A stretch of 64,000 nucleotides of DNA from assembly GCA_966211675.1 (NCBI GenBank), contig CBIHPK010000001.1:167050-231049 (forward strand), given 5' to 3'. Numbering within the stretch: the stretch's first letter is position 1; every line of letters starts with the position of its first letter. Of the stretch, positions 18,543 through 28,062 are shown piece by piece. Under the pieces are notes generated by a model. The model was not told the DNA's origin. It worked only from the letters and a program-made list of their open reading frames with translations, and did no database searches. This DNA is from SCUS01 sp966211675. GTDB lineage: Bacteria; Myxococcota_A; Polyangia; Polyangiales; Ga0077539. Made by a program: the position numbers and the translations under genes.

Positions 18543-19493
18543 TTACCCCGCCAGGAAGAACGACCGCAGCCGATCGAGGAGGCGCTGCTGTCGCGAGCGC
18601 CGCGCCGCGCGGTAGGTCTCCAGCCAGTGGTCGACCTCGTCCTGCGAGACGCCCCAGGCGTCGGCGTAGGCCCGCACCACGCGCACCTCGCTCGGGTCCG
18701 CCACGCCGTCGGCGTACGCGAGCTGCGCCATCAGCGACACGAGCCCCTCGCGCCGCTCGACCGGAACCCTCGCGGCGATCTCCACCGGGCGATGCACCCG
18801 GAGCTCCTCCGCCGACGGCGGCGCCAGCCCCTCCGCCTTCAGGAACGCCTCCACCAGCGGCATCTCCCGCGGGTCGCGCTGGCCGTCGGCCATCAGCACG
18901 CTCACGAGGGCGAGCAGCATCGCGCGCCGGTCGTCGGCGATGGTCGCCGCGGCCGTCGGCGCCGCGGTCCCTCGCGCCTCGGGCGTCGCCCGCGACACCG
19001 CCCCGGACAGGAACCCGGTCCCCCCGTCGAGGCTCGTGTCCACCGTCTGCCCCTGCGCGTATCGCCCGGCGAGAGCCGCGAGGTCGCCCTCTCCGAACGC
19101 GCGCAGCACGAAGCCCGCGAGGTCGTCGTCTCCCTCGTCGACCATGAGCGCGCGCAGCGACCGCTCCAGCGCCGCGGGGTCGCCGAGCTCCGCGCCGGGT
19201 CGCACCGGCTCCATCGTGGCGCGCGCTCCGCACGCCCGGCAGACATGAGCCGCGACCTCGCCCTCGTCGAGGAGCTTGGCGCAGCAGGGACACTCTCCGA
19301 CGGGCCTCGGCGCGCGCAGCGGGGCGGACCCGGGCGTCACGCGCCCCACGTGTTCGGCGCCGCAGAGCCGGCAGCGCGCCTCCGCCGGCAGACCGAGCGC
19401 CGTCGCGGCCATCGCCGGATCATACAGCTCCAGCCACACGCCCCGGGTGCGGCACTCGGGACACTCCGAGGTGAGTTCGACCTGCGCGCGCAC
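18543..19493 (-). CDS. zinc-ribbon protein with TerB-like domain
   Basis: This 316-aa protein begins with Cys pairs at 11/14, 41/44, 68/71 and 85/88, which form two predicted zinc ribbons. A linker follows. Residues about 185-300 resemble TerB/DjlA-type helical domains: two similar acidic turns (SVLMADGQRDPREMPLVEAF and AYADGVADPSEVRVVRAY) like those that bind metal in TerB. The end is basic (RRSRQQRLLDRLRSFF). There is no signal peptide. It lies between the 1636-aa solenoid (22-base gap) and moxR (26-base gap) on the same strand, so it probably belongs to that operon. Confidence 0.75.
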   Translation of the reverse strand: MRAQVELTSECPECRTRGVWLELYDPAMAATALGLPAEARCRLCGAEHVGRVTPGSAPLRAPRPVGECPCCAKLLDEGEVAAHVCRACGARATMEPVRPGAELGDPAALERSLRALMVDEGDDDLAGFVLRAFGEGDLAALAGRYAQGQTVDTSLDGGTGFLSGAVSRATPEARGTAAPTAAATIADDRRAMLLALVSVLMADGQRDPREMPLVEAFLKAEGLAPPSAEELRVHRPVEIAARVPVERREGLVSLMAQLAYADGVADPSEVRVVRAYADAWGVSQDEVDHWLETYRAARRSRQQRLLDRLRSFFLAG

Positions 19494-19515
19494 GAGCGAT
19501 CCGCGTCCCCGACCT

Positions 19516-22500
19516 TTAGCGCGACTCAGGGGGTGCGGGGCGGGAGGACACGCGACGCCGGCGGCCGTCCGAGTTGGGCCAGCGCAGCATGAGGTACTCC
19601 TCGCTCACGGCGAAGCGGAGCAGGTCGCGCAGCGGCTCCCACTCGACCAGCGCCCAGGAGAGCGAGCGCGGCACCTCCACCGGCGCGCTGGCGAGCAGCC
19701 ACCGCGAGGCCTCGAAGAAGTCACCGGACACCAGCAGCCCGGCGCGCGCCCTGGCCTGGTCGATGACCGAACGCCACCGAGCGGGGGTGAGCGAGCCTCC
19801 GAGCTCCTCGACGTAGGCGCGGAGCTGGCGGTGCAGTCGCGTGGGCGTCGCGTCCATGAGCTGCGCCGCGGCGGCGGCGACCGCGGGCTCGACCCGATCG
19901 GTCATCGGCGCGCCGAAGGCGAAGGTCAGCGCTCGCACCATGCGGTCGGCCACCTCGGGCGGGAGCGCCGTGATGGGGAGGTGCCCGGTGCGCGCGCCCT
20001 CCAGGTGGAAGCCGAGGGCGAAGTGCCCCGCGGGCGAGTCCGTCGCCTGCTCGAGGGACATCACCAGCGACACCGGCGAGGACGCCACCGAGAGGGTGGG
20101 CGCGGAGATGGGCCCGTCCCGCAGCAGGAGCCCGGTCGAGCGCGGCATCTGGAGCAGCCGCAGCGCCGCCTGGAAGGGCCGCAGCACCGAGGAGGTCGGA
20201 GAGAGCCGGACGCCCTCGTCGCGCGCGGCGGAGCGGGCGAGCTCGCGCCGCCAGGTCACGCCGACGCTCTCCCAGAGCAGGGTGCCGAGCTCCGCGAAGG
20301 GTCCGAGGCGCGAGGGGAGCAGCAGCCGCGCGACGCCGTCCGGCGGGTCGTCGAGCTCCACCGGGTGCAGCGGGTGCAGCTCCACGGACTCGCCGCGAAG
20401 CACCGAGCGCACCTGCGTGAGCCCGAGCGTCTCGCCCCGCTGGTCGCTGCGCCGCGCGAGCTCGATGAGGGCGTCGAGGGCGTCGAGGCGCGTCGGGTCG
20501 GCGTCGAAGCGCGCCCGCTGGAGGGTGACCGCCTCGTGGGCGCGCTCGGGGTCCTCGGCGAGGCGCGTGGCGAGGATCACCGCGGCCCCGTCGTCGTGGC
20601 GCGCGATGCGCTCGCGCAGGACCTCCTCGGGGACGGCGGTCACCACGGCGGGCGCGGCCGGGGCCTCGGGCTTCGGGCTCGCTCGCCGAGGGACCTCGGG
20701 CGAGATCGAGGTGATGACGAAGCTGTCGGCGTCGATCTCCTCCGGGACGACGCGCTCGAGCCTCGGCTGGAGCGTCTGGGGCACGACCGGCGGAGGGGGC
20801 TCGGAGCCCGTCGGCCTGATGGGCGCGGCCGTGACGGGCTTGGGCTCGGCGACGAAGGAGATCCACTCGTGGCCCTCCCGCGTGGGGCGCGACGGAGCGA
20901 CCGGCGCCGGCGTCGCGGCCATCGCGCGCTCGGCGCTCTCGGCCGAGGGCTCCTCGTCGAGGACCAGCTCCAGCGTGCCCATGCGCGAAGGCGGCCGGGT
21001 CTCCGGCGTCGGAGGGGGAGGCGGGGTCGAGGCCAGGACCGGCGAGGCGCGGAGCGTCTCCTGGAGATCGGGCGGCACCGACGGGCGGCCGATCATCTCC
21101 AGCACGGTGCTGCGGGCGACGCGCGGCGCCTCGTGCTGGCGGAGGTAGAGGCCGATGGCGGCGACGGCCCGATCGGGGTCGCGCGCCTCGGTGAGCGCGC
21201 AATCCAGGGCCTGCAGCGCGTGGAGCCCGCGGACCGAGTCGTCCCAGGCCTGCTGCGCGGACGCGAGCTCGCCGTCGATGAGGGCGTTGATCGCGTCGGT
21301 GGCCGCGGCGGGGTGGGCCGCCCGCAGCGCGCGCGAGCGCTCGATCACCCGGTCCCAGAGCGAGCGCGAGCGGCTGGTCTGCCAGGCCTGCACCTCGAAG
21401 CCGAGCGAGCGCTCGGCGGACCGCAGCTGCGACCGCGAGATCTCCGCGCACCGCAGCAGGAACTGAAGCCTGGCCTCGGACGACGGGGCCTCCGCGGCGA
21501 GGATCTCGTAGGCCTCGAGCATCGGCGCCCAGCGCCCGGTCGCCCCGGCCAGCCGCTCGATGGCGTGCAGCGGCGCGCCGATGGTGCGCACCTCGCGGAA
21601 GAGCGCGAGCTGCGCCTCGAGGGCCTCGGAGGAGCGCCCGCCGTGCTCCAGCGCCAGCGAGCGCCGGTAGTTCAGCGCCTGCCGGCCGTGCACCCCGGCG
21701 GCCTCGCCCGCGGCGTCGTCATAGATCGAGAGCAGCCCGTCGAGGTGCCCGGAGCGTCGCCCGATGAGGTCCGCGTCCTGGAGCACGTCCGAGGCGTCGA
21801 CCTCCGTGCGCACGGCGTCCCGCAAGAACTCCAGCGCCGCCTCGCCGTCCCCCTGGACGGCCCACGCCACGCGCGCCGCGCACCGGAGCCGCAGCCCCGC
21901 GCCGACCTCGATGCCCCTCGCCGACGCCCAGCGCGAGAGCCATCGCAGCGCCACCTGCGGTAGCCCGTTGGCGACGACGCACCGCACCCAGCGCCCCTGC
22001 GCCTCGTCGTCGACGGCCACGTCCGCGAGGGCGTCGAGCTCCTCCTCCTTCGCGCGCCCGGCGTCGGGCCCGCGCAGCCTCGCGCCCAGCGCCCCGAGCG
22101 CGTCGCCCGCCGCCTCGCGAAGCCCGACGAGCCGGGTGATCCACGCGGGGTCGGGCGCCTCGCTCGCGGCGATCGCGATCTCCAGCCGCCGCACGATCAC
22201 CGGTCCGCCGCCGTGCGAGCGCGAGAGGGCGAGCTCCGCGATCGGTCGGTCGGCGAGGAGCCCCGCGTCTGTCGCGGCGTCGAGCACATGGTGGATGGCG
22301 GTCTCGTCGCCGAGCTCCGCGAGCCTCGCGACGGCGCCGCGCACCAGCGAGGCGAGCTCCGGCAGCCGGGCGCACGAGCGCAGCGCCGCGCGGATGGCCG
22401 CCACCACGTCGGCCCCATCGTCGCCGAGACGGGCGAGCCCGGCGAACGCGAACACCGCCTCCGGGGACCACGGGGCCGCCTCGACGAAGCGTCGCGCGAC

Positions 22501-24426
22501 GGCGAGGGCCTCTGCGCGGGCGCCCGACGAGGCCATGAGGGCGCGGGCACGGAGCGCGAGCACCGTCACGCTGTCGCCGACGAGGTCGTGTAGCCGACGG
22601 AGCCGATCACCGCGCCCCGCGGACGGAACGGGCTCCTCCGTCGCGGCCCCGAGCGCCTCGAAGGCGCCGCTCCGTACGCCGGCGAAGCGGAGCAGGATGT
22701 CGCGCTCCACCGGCTCCTGGCTGGCGGTCGCGACGGCGCGGATCGCGTCGTGGGTCAGGGCCTCGTCGGCGCGCTGCTCCGCGAGGGCCGCGAGGGCGGC
22801 CGCGACGGTCGCGTCCCCCGGCAGGTCCTCGAGGAACAGCCGCAGCAGCTCGACGGCGTCCGAGCCGCCGCCTGCCGAGAGCTCCGGGAGAGTGAGGCAC
22901 TCGAGCAAGGCCTCCCGCCGCACGGGCGCGAGCTCGCTGCGGGTCGCCAGCCGACGGAGCACGGCGGCGAGCGTGCCCCCGACGGCGGAGCGCCGGGCCG
23001 CGCGCACCCAGAGCGCCGCCGCCCCCGCGTGGTGCAGCGACAGCCCGGCCAGCGTCTCCAGCGCAGCGCCCGCGGCGGCCAGCGCGCCCGGCGTCGCGGC
23101 GCAGCGAGCCACCGCCTCGTCGACCTGGTCCCCGCGCGCCTCCACGGCGGCCGCGGCCAGCGCACCGAACTCCGCCTCCGCCTGCGCCACCTGCCGCGCC
23201 GCGCCCTCGTACACGCGCGAGAGCCCCTCGAAGGCCTCCGGCACCGCGCCCTCGACGCCCGCGTACGCGCTCTCCGCGGCGGCGAGGTCACCCGCCGCCT
23301 CCTCCAGCGACCCTAGCCAGAGCAGCAGCTCGCGACGGCGCTCGGGTCCGAGCTCCGGCGAGCGCACCAGGCCCCAGGCCGCGTCCCTCGTCGCGGCCTC
23401 GACGGTCGGCTCGGCCGCCAGGGCGCGCAGCAGCGCCAGGGCCTCGGGGTCGTCCGGCTGGGCGCGCAGCGCCTCCACCAGCGCCCGCGTGGCCAGCAGC
23501 GGGTCGTGCGGGAGCTCCATCGCGGCGACGCCCTTCCACGCCGCGGCGCGGGAGGACTCCGGGGCGGACCACGCATCGACCCGCAGTCGCACCGCGAGCT
23601 CGGCGGTGCGCCCCCGGTCGGCCAGGAGGTCGCGCAGGGTCTCTCTCGCGCCCGCTGCATCGGGACCCGGGATGAGCGAGCGCAGCGTCCACACCGCGAG
23701 CGCCTCGGACTCTCCGGCGGCGAGCTCGGCGGCGAGTCGCAGGCTCGTGGCTCCGCCGGCGAGGTAGCTCCGCGCGGCGTCCTCGAGCGCGACGAACATC
23801 GCCGCCCCCGGTCGCCCGCAGGCCCGCAGCGCCTCGATCAGCCGATCGGCTCCCCGGTCGCCCTGCGCCCCGATCCACGCGTCCAGCGAGAGCGATCGCC
23901 AGGCCTCCGTCTCGCCGTCGCGCTGCGCCTTCTCCGCGGCGGTCGCGAGCACCTCCTCGCGCTCCGCGGAGCTCGCGAGGTAGGCCGCCGCGACGCGCGA
24001 CGGGTCACCCTCCCTCGCGAGGCGGCGCGCGTCGTCGAGCGAGCCCGCCGCGGCCCAGCGACGCCAGGCCACCGCGCGACGCTCCGCGGTGTCCTCGGAG
24101 CTCGCGAGGGCCTCGGCGGCGCGGGCCGCGTCGGACCAGCGGCCGGTCTCGATGTGCAGCGCCATCAAGCGCGTCAGGGCCTCGGGCGTCGCCGCGCTCG
24201 CGCGGGCCAGGGCGTCGCGCTCCAGCCCGACCGAACCCGTCGCCGACCACACCTCCGCCAGCCTCGCCGAGGCCTCCGCGCGGGCCTCCGAGGTGGTCGC
24301 ACGCTCGCTCACCCCGAGCAGGCGCAGCGCCTCCAGGAGGGGGGAGCCATCCTGCTCGGAGGGTCCCTCCAGCTCGAAGGGGCCGAGCGGTGCGAAGCCC
24401 TCGTCGTCCAGCGCGGCCGGGGTCAT
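19516..24426 (-). CDS. 1636-aa helical-repeat (TPR-like) protein
   Basis: Most of this protein is Ala/Leu/Glu/Arg-rich helix pairs like a tetratricopeptide or alpha-solenoid scaffold (for example GRWSDAARAAEALA and DDPEALALLRALAAEP). A Pro-rich, probably disordered linker of about 150 residues begins near residue 1130. The last 350 residues look more globular (GPFAELGTLLWESVGVTW, HFALGFHLEGARTGHLPI). There is no signal peptide or membrane segment. I do not recognise a family. The ATG at 24426 follows the stop of the zinc-ribbon/GYF gene by two bases, so the two are certainly in one transcript. Confidence 0.8.
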   Translation of the reverse strand: MTPAALDDEGFAPLGPFELEGPSEQDGSPLLEALRLLGVSERATTSEARAEASARLAEVWSATGSVGLERDALARASAATPEALTRLMALHIETGRWSDAARAAEALASSEDTAERRAVAWRRWAAAGSLDDARRLAREGDPSRVAAAYLASSAEREEVLATAAEKAQRDGETEAWRSLSLDAWIGAQGDRGADRLIEALRACGRPGAAMFVALEDAARSYLAGGATSLRLAAELAAGESEALAVWTLRSLIPGPDAAGARETLRDLLADRGRTAELAVRLRVDAWSAPESSRAAAWKGVAAMELPHDPLLATRALVEALRAQPDDPEALALLRALAAEPTVEAATRDAAWGLVRSPELGPERRRELLLWLGSLEEAAGDLAAAESAYAGVEGAVPEAFEGLSRVYEGAARQVAQAEAEFGALAAAAVEARGDQVDEAVARCAATPGALAAAGAALETLAGLSLHHAGAAALWVRAARRSAVGGTLAAVLRRLATRSELAPVRREALLECLTLPELSAGGGSDAVELLRLFLEDLPGDATVAAALAALAEQRADEALTHDAIRAVATASQEPVERDILLRFAGVRSGAFEALGAATEEPVPSAGRGDRLRRLHDLVGDSVTVLALRARALMASSGARAEALAVARRFVEAAPWSPEAVFAFAGLARLGDDGADVVAAIRAALRSCARLPELASLVRGAVARLAELGDETAIHHVLDAATDAGLLADRPIAELALSRSHGGGPVIVRRLEIAIAASEAPDPAWITRLVGLREAAGDALGALGARLRGPDAGRAKEEELDALADVAVDDEAQGRWVRCVVANGLPQVALRWLSRWASARGIEVGAGLRLRCAARVAWAVQGDGEAALEFLRDAVRTEVDASDVLQDADLIGRRSGHLDGLLSIYDDAAGEAAGVHGRQALNYRRSLALEHGGRSSEALEAQLALFREVRTIGAPLHAIERLAGATGRWAPMLEAYEILAAEAPSSEARLQFLLRCAEISRSQLRSAERSLGFEVQAWQTSRSRSLWDRVIERSRALRAAHPAAATDAINALIDGELASAQQAWDDSVRGLHALQALDCALTEARDPDRAVAAIGLYLRQHEAPRVARSTVLEMIGRPSVPPDLQETLRASPVLASTPPPPPTPETRPPSRMGTLELVLDEEPSAESAERAMAATPAPVAPSRPTREGHEWISFVAEPKPVTAAPIRPTGSEPPPPVVPQTLQPRLERVVPEEIDADSFVITSISPEVPRRASPKPEAPAAPAVVTAVPEEVLRERIARHDDGAAVILATRLAEDPERAHEAVTLQRARFDADPTRLDALDALIELARRSDQRGETLGLTQVRSVLRGESVELHPLHPVELDDPPDGVARLLLPSRLGPFAELGTLLWESVGVTWRRELARSAARDEGVRLSPTSSVLRPFQAALRLLQMPRSTGLLLRDGPISAPTLSVASSPVSLVMSLEQATDSPAGHFALGFHLEGARTGHLPITALPPEVADRMVRALTFAFGAPMTDRVEPAVAAAAAQLMDATPTRLHRQLRAYVEELGGSLTPARWRSVIDQARARAGLLVSGDFFEASRWLLASAPVEVPRSLSWALVEWEPLRDLLRFAVSEEYLMLRWPNSDGRRRRVSSRPAPPESR

Positions 24427-24428
24427 CG

Positions 24429-26747
24429 TCAGGGGCTGGTCGCGGCGTCGCCGCCCGGGGTCTCCGGGACCCGGGCCGAGCTGATCCGCTCCTGCAGCGA
24501 CTCGATCTGCCGACGCGCCATCTCCGCCCGCGAGCCGCCGGGGTTGATCGCGAGGTACTGCTGATAGGCCTGCACCGCCTGGGCGTAGCTGCGCTGGTGG
24601 CTGTAGGCCTCACCGAGCCCGATGTAGGCCTCGGAGTACCGGGGGTTGCTCGCGAGCGCCTGACGAAAGCGCGAGATCGCCGCGCCGACGGCGCTCTGGT
24701 CGAGCTCGACGAAGCCGAGGCCGGTGAGCGCCTCGGAGCCGGTGGCTCGCACCGCGAGGGCCTGCTGGTAGCGCTCGCGCGCCAGGGCGGTACGCCCCGC
24801 GTGCTGGAGCGTGTCGGCGTCGCGCACGAGGCGGTCGTAGTCGCGCGTTGGGGCCATCGCGGCCGCGAGGGCGCCGCTCATGTCGCTGCCGTGGTGCGGG
24901 GTCGTCGGAGCCGCGGCGGGAGTCGTCGCCGCCGGAGGATGCGCCGCCGCGACCGGTGCAGGGACCACCGGGGTCGTCGGCGCCACGGCCACCACCGGCG
25001 CGCCGGCATCGGGCGTGGAGGGCGCGTTGGCCGGGGCGGCCACGACGGTTGTCGACCCGAGCGAGCGCGAGAGGCCCAGCAGCGCCTCGTGCTCCGGCTC
25101 GGTCCGGAGCGCCTCGGCCAGGAGTTCCTGCGCGCCTCGCACATCGCCCTTGCGCTGGAGCAGCCGCGCCAGGGCCACGCGCGCCCGGTGGTTCTGCGGC
25201 TCGGCGCCGACGGCGGCGCGAAGGCCGGCGGCGGACGCGGCGTCGTCCGAGGGCGTCGCGAGCGCGAGGTAGAGCGAGGTCTCGCTGGTGGGCGAGGTCC
25301 GCCGGGCGGCTTCGAGGTGGCTGGTCAGCGTGGGCGCTCCGACCACGCGCGCCACGTCGGCGAGCCGGGCCTCGACCACCGGGAGCTCGGCGGGGGAGAC
25401 GGACGCGATCGCCGCCTCCGCCGCGTGGAGGTCGGTGCGGGCCCGCTCCCTGCGCGCCACGCCGTCGCGGCGGACGAGCTCGGCCGAGGCTCGCAGTCGC
25501 GGCGAGTCGGCGCCCGGCAGGGCGGCCTGTGCCTCGAGGTCATCGGCCTGCTGGGTGAGCATCTCCGACCAGGCGGCGAGCACCTCCGCCCGCGTCGCTA
25601 CCAGCGCCGCATCGTCCGGGCGCAGCGCGATCGCGGCGGAGAGTTCCTCCCGCGCCTCGTCCATCCCGGCGAGGCTGTAACGGCGGACCCGCTCGGTGGC
25701 CTCGGCGATGACCCGGTCGCGCCGGGCCGTGTCCCTCGCGGGGGTGGCGCCAGGGGTCGACGGGCCGGTCGTGCCGAACACGCCTGTGCGATACGAGACC
25801 AGGAGCGCCCCACCCGCGAGGAGCGCGCCCGCCACCAGGCCGACCGCGAGGCCACCGCGACGGTTGGCGGTCGGCGGGTTGCTCAGGCCACGGGGGTCCG
25901 AGGACATCGAGCGCGTCGGGGCCTGGTCGTCGACGAGGTCACGGGGCGATGCGGAGAGCGCGGGCAGCGGCGGCAGCACCACCTTCGGCGGCACGCTCGC
26001 GGGTCGCGGCCGGGCGCGTTCGACCTCGTCGGCGAGGGGCTCGTGCCGATCGGGGCTCGGGACCGGGGACATCGGACCCATCTCCGCCGGCATCTTCGGC
26101 GGCGGCGGGATCTGCACCAGCGTGCTGGCGTTCTGGGTGCTGGCGTTGTTGGGAGCGCTGGTGCTCTTCACGACCGACGGCCCACGCAGGGAGTTGGGTA
26201 CGGGCGGCGGCGTGCCGCCGTGCGAGGGCGCGCGCAGGGAGACCGGCGGGGGAGGCGGGGCGGCGCCGCCAGGACGGATCGTCGATGAGCTCAGCCCAGG
26301 AGACGGACGCGAGGGGTTGGGCGGGATGGAGCGGTTCTGTCCCGGGGCGGGCGTCGGAGCGCGCACGCCGCTCATGCTCGGGAAGCGTTGACCCGAGCGG
26401 CCGGGGGCGTGCTGCGAGGCACGGAGTTCGGCCGTGGCGAAGAAGCTCTCGAGCTCCGCGATGGCGCCGAGGCTCTTCCAGCCTTCGCCCGCGCGGGAGA
26501 TCTCGTCCATCTTGCTGACCTTGCCCTCGAGGATCCACTTCTGGAGCACCGCGAGGGAGTCGAAGGGGATCACCGTTCCGTCAGGTCGACGGAGGTTCCA
26601 CACCTTGGCGGCGTCGGTCTCGGACGTGGGGCGGAAGATCTTGAACTGATGGCTGCAGTTCGTGCATTTGACGGTGGTCCCACGCTCGGAGACCAGCGCG
26701 TCGTCAAATTCGTACTCTGCCTTGCAGCGTTCACATACGACGTCCAT
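24429..26747 (-). CDS. zinc-ribbon/GYF/transmembrane/TPR protein
   Basis: This 772-aa protein starts with an MJ0042-type zinc finger (Cys5, Cys8, and CTNC near 28-31). A GYF_2/DUF4339-like domain follows (VWNLRRPDGTVIPF, then WILEGKVSKMDEIS). A Pro-rich linker, a single transmembrane segment (LAVGLVAGALLAGGALLV) and a long TPR-rich C-terminal part follow in order, with classic TPR units such as SEAYIGLGEAYSHQ. The same layout is frequent in myxobacteria. The start ATG at 26747 puts the zinc finger at the N-terminus. It is the first gene of a five-gene minus-strand run that ends with moxR and DUF58. Confidence 0.85.
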   Translation of the reverse strand: MDVVCERCKAEYEFDDALVSERGTTVKCTNCSHQFKIFRPTSETDAAKVWNLRRPDGTVIPFDSLAVLQKWILEGKVSKMDEISRAGEGWKSLGAIAELESFFATAELRASQHAPGRSGQRFPSMSGVRAPTPAPGQNRSIPPNPSRPSPGLSSSTIRPGGAAPPPPPVSLRAPSHGGTPPPVPNSLRGPSVVKSTSAPNNASTQNASTLVQIPPPPKMPAEMGPMSPVPSPDRHEPLADEVERARPRPASVPPKVVLPPLPALSASPRDLVDDQAPTRSMSSDPRGLSNPPTANRRGGLAVGLVAGALLAGGALLVSYRTGVFGTTGPSTPGATPARDTARRDRVIAEATERVRRYSLAGMDEAREELSAAIALRPDDAALVATRAEVLAAWSEMLTQQADDLEAQAALPGADSPRLRASAELVRRDGVARRERARTDLHAAEAAIASVSPAELPVVEARLADVARVVGAPTLTSHLEAARRTSPTSETSLYLALATPSDDAASAAGLRAAVGAEPQNHRARVALARLLQRKGDVRGAQELLAEALRTEPEHEALLGLSRSLGSTTVVAAPANAPSTPDAGAPVVAVAPTTPVVPAPVAAAHPPAATTPAAAPTTPHHGSDMSGALAAAMAPTRDYDRLVRDADTLQHAGRTALARERYQQALAVRATGSEALTGLGFVELDQSAVGAAISRFRQALASNPRYSEAYIGLGEAYSHQRSYAQAVQAYQQYLAINPGGSRAEMARRQIESLQERISSARVPETPGGDAATSP

Positions 26748-27045
26748 GCGCTTGGTCTGCCCTCTTCTCGCGGCGGCGCGACGATAACAGACTGCCCTCC
26801 GCCGTGGCGAAACAACTACAGCGATCCCGGCGATGCGGCCTCCGCTCCGGTCGAGCGGGAGGCGATCGTTCACGGACGCGCTATGAACTCGGATTCACGG
26901 AGCCGTCGGCCGACCGAGCCGACGGAACGAATGGCGCGACTTGAGTCCCGGCATGGGAGATGCTGAAACGGTCCGTCGTACTGACCTGGAAACCACAAGG
27001 CACCCGCTGTCCATTGCGGTGGACCACTGTTCCGGAGGCGTCGCT
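26748..27045. other. divergent intergenic region
   Basis: About 300 bases separate the zinc-ribbon/TPR gene (minus) from the lipoprotein gene (plus). I see no convincing -35/-10 pair for either gene and no small gene. A GGAGG box at 27033-27037 belongs to the lipoprotein start at 27046. Confidence 0.5.
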
Positions 27046-28059
27046 ATGCGCAAGCACCCCATCACTGTTCAATCCTTCATGGTCGTTGGCTCGCTCGGCG
27101 CGTGGCTGCTTGGTTGCCCGGTGTGGAGCGAGCAGGGCGACGGAACCGACGGCATCCCCGCCTACGACGCCGGCACCACCGACAACCCCCCGGTCATCTT
27201 CGACGCCGGCCCCCGCGCCTGCACAGTGAACCGCGACTGTGCCAGCGGCTTCTGCGACGCCTCGGGCCGCTGCGCCGCCTCCCAGACCTGCACCAGCACC
27301 GCGGGCTGCCCGAGCGGCTCGTACTGCGAGACCTCGCGAAGCACCTGCGTCCCGGGCTGCAGCGCCACCGCCGACTGCACCCGCGTCGCCGCCAACCTCG
27401 TCTGCGACACCGCCTCGCGCCGCTGCGTGCCCGGCGGGGCCTGCACCACCGACGCCCAGTGCGCGGCGACGCCCGCGACGCCGGCGTGCCTCGGCGGCAG
27501 CTGCCAGCCCAGGGCCAACCAGTGCCAGTTCGACTACCAGTGCACGGGCTCCGGTCAGTCGTGCGTCGACGGCCAGTGCATCGTCGGCTGCACAGCGGCC
27601 AACGCCTCGACGGCCTGCGCCGCGGGCCAGGTCTGCACCAGCGGACGCTGCACCTACCCCACGACCGGCGCCGACTGCGGCGGCCGGTGCACCACCGCTC
27701 AGCTCTGCGTGAGCGGCGTCTGCCTCGCGACCTGCACCGCCGACGCGACCTGCGGCAGCGGTCAGGTGTGCGTGGGCGGGGTGTGCCGCGTCGACACCCG
27801 CCCGCGGCCCTTCTGCACGATGGACTCGCAGTGCAACGCCGGCTCGGTCTGCAACAACGGCGCGTGCCGCCGGCTCTGCCCGATGCCGACCGCGGCGCCC
27901 GACGGAGCCTGCCTCACCGTCGACGTGCAGTTCAACCTCTGCGTCGCCGACTCCATGGGTCGCTCGCTCTGCACCAGCACCAACGAGCAGCGCCCCGAGT
28001 GCGCCCGCTCGTCCGACTGCACCGCGGGCCGCACCTGCGTCAACGCCCGCTGCCAGTGA
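27046..28059 (+). CDS. Cys-rich secreted lipoprotein
   Basis: This 337-aa protein starts at ATG 27046 with GGAGG eight to ten bases upstream. The signal peptide ends in a lipobox (AWLLGC). After an acidic Asp/Gly/Thr linker, the mature part is made of Cys-rich modules of about 40 residues (patterns such as CTSTAGCPSGSYC and CASGFC). They resemble Dickkopf/EGF-like stigma repeats seen in many myxobacterial surface proteins. There is no enzymatic motif. It is probably anchored in the outer membrane, with its Cys in disulfides. It converges on the next gene with only three bases between the stops. Confidence 0.85.
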   Translation: MRKHPITVQSFMVVGSLGAWLLGCPVWSEQGDGTDGIPAYDAGTTDNPPVIFDAGPRACTVNRDCASGFCDASGRCAASQTCTSTAGCPSGSYCETSRSTCVPGCSATADCTRVAANLVCDTASRRCVPGGACTTDAQCAATPATPACLGGSCQPRANQCQFDYQCTGSGQSCVDGQCIVGCTAANASTACAAGQVCTSGRCTYPTTGADCGGRCTTAQLCVSGVCLATCTADATCGSGQVCVGGVCRVDTRPRPFCTMDSQCNAGSVCNNGACRRLCPMPTAAPDGACLTVDVQFNLCVADSMGRSLCTSTNEQRPECARSSDCTAGRTCVNARCQ

Positions 28060-28062
28060 CGC

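Noticed and set aside
19276..21963. Long plus-strand frame opposite the 1636-aa solenoid gene
   Set aside because: Its product is Arg/Gly/His-rich, typical of GC-rich shadow frames, while the minus-strand frame has balanced composition and operon spacing.
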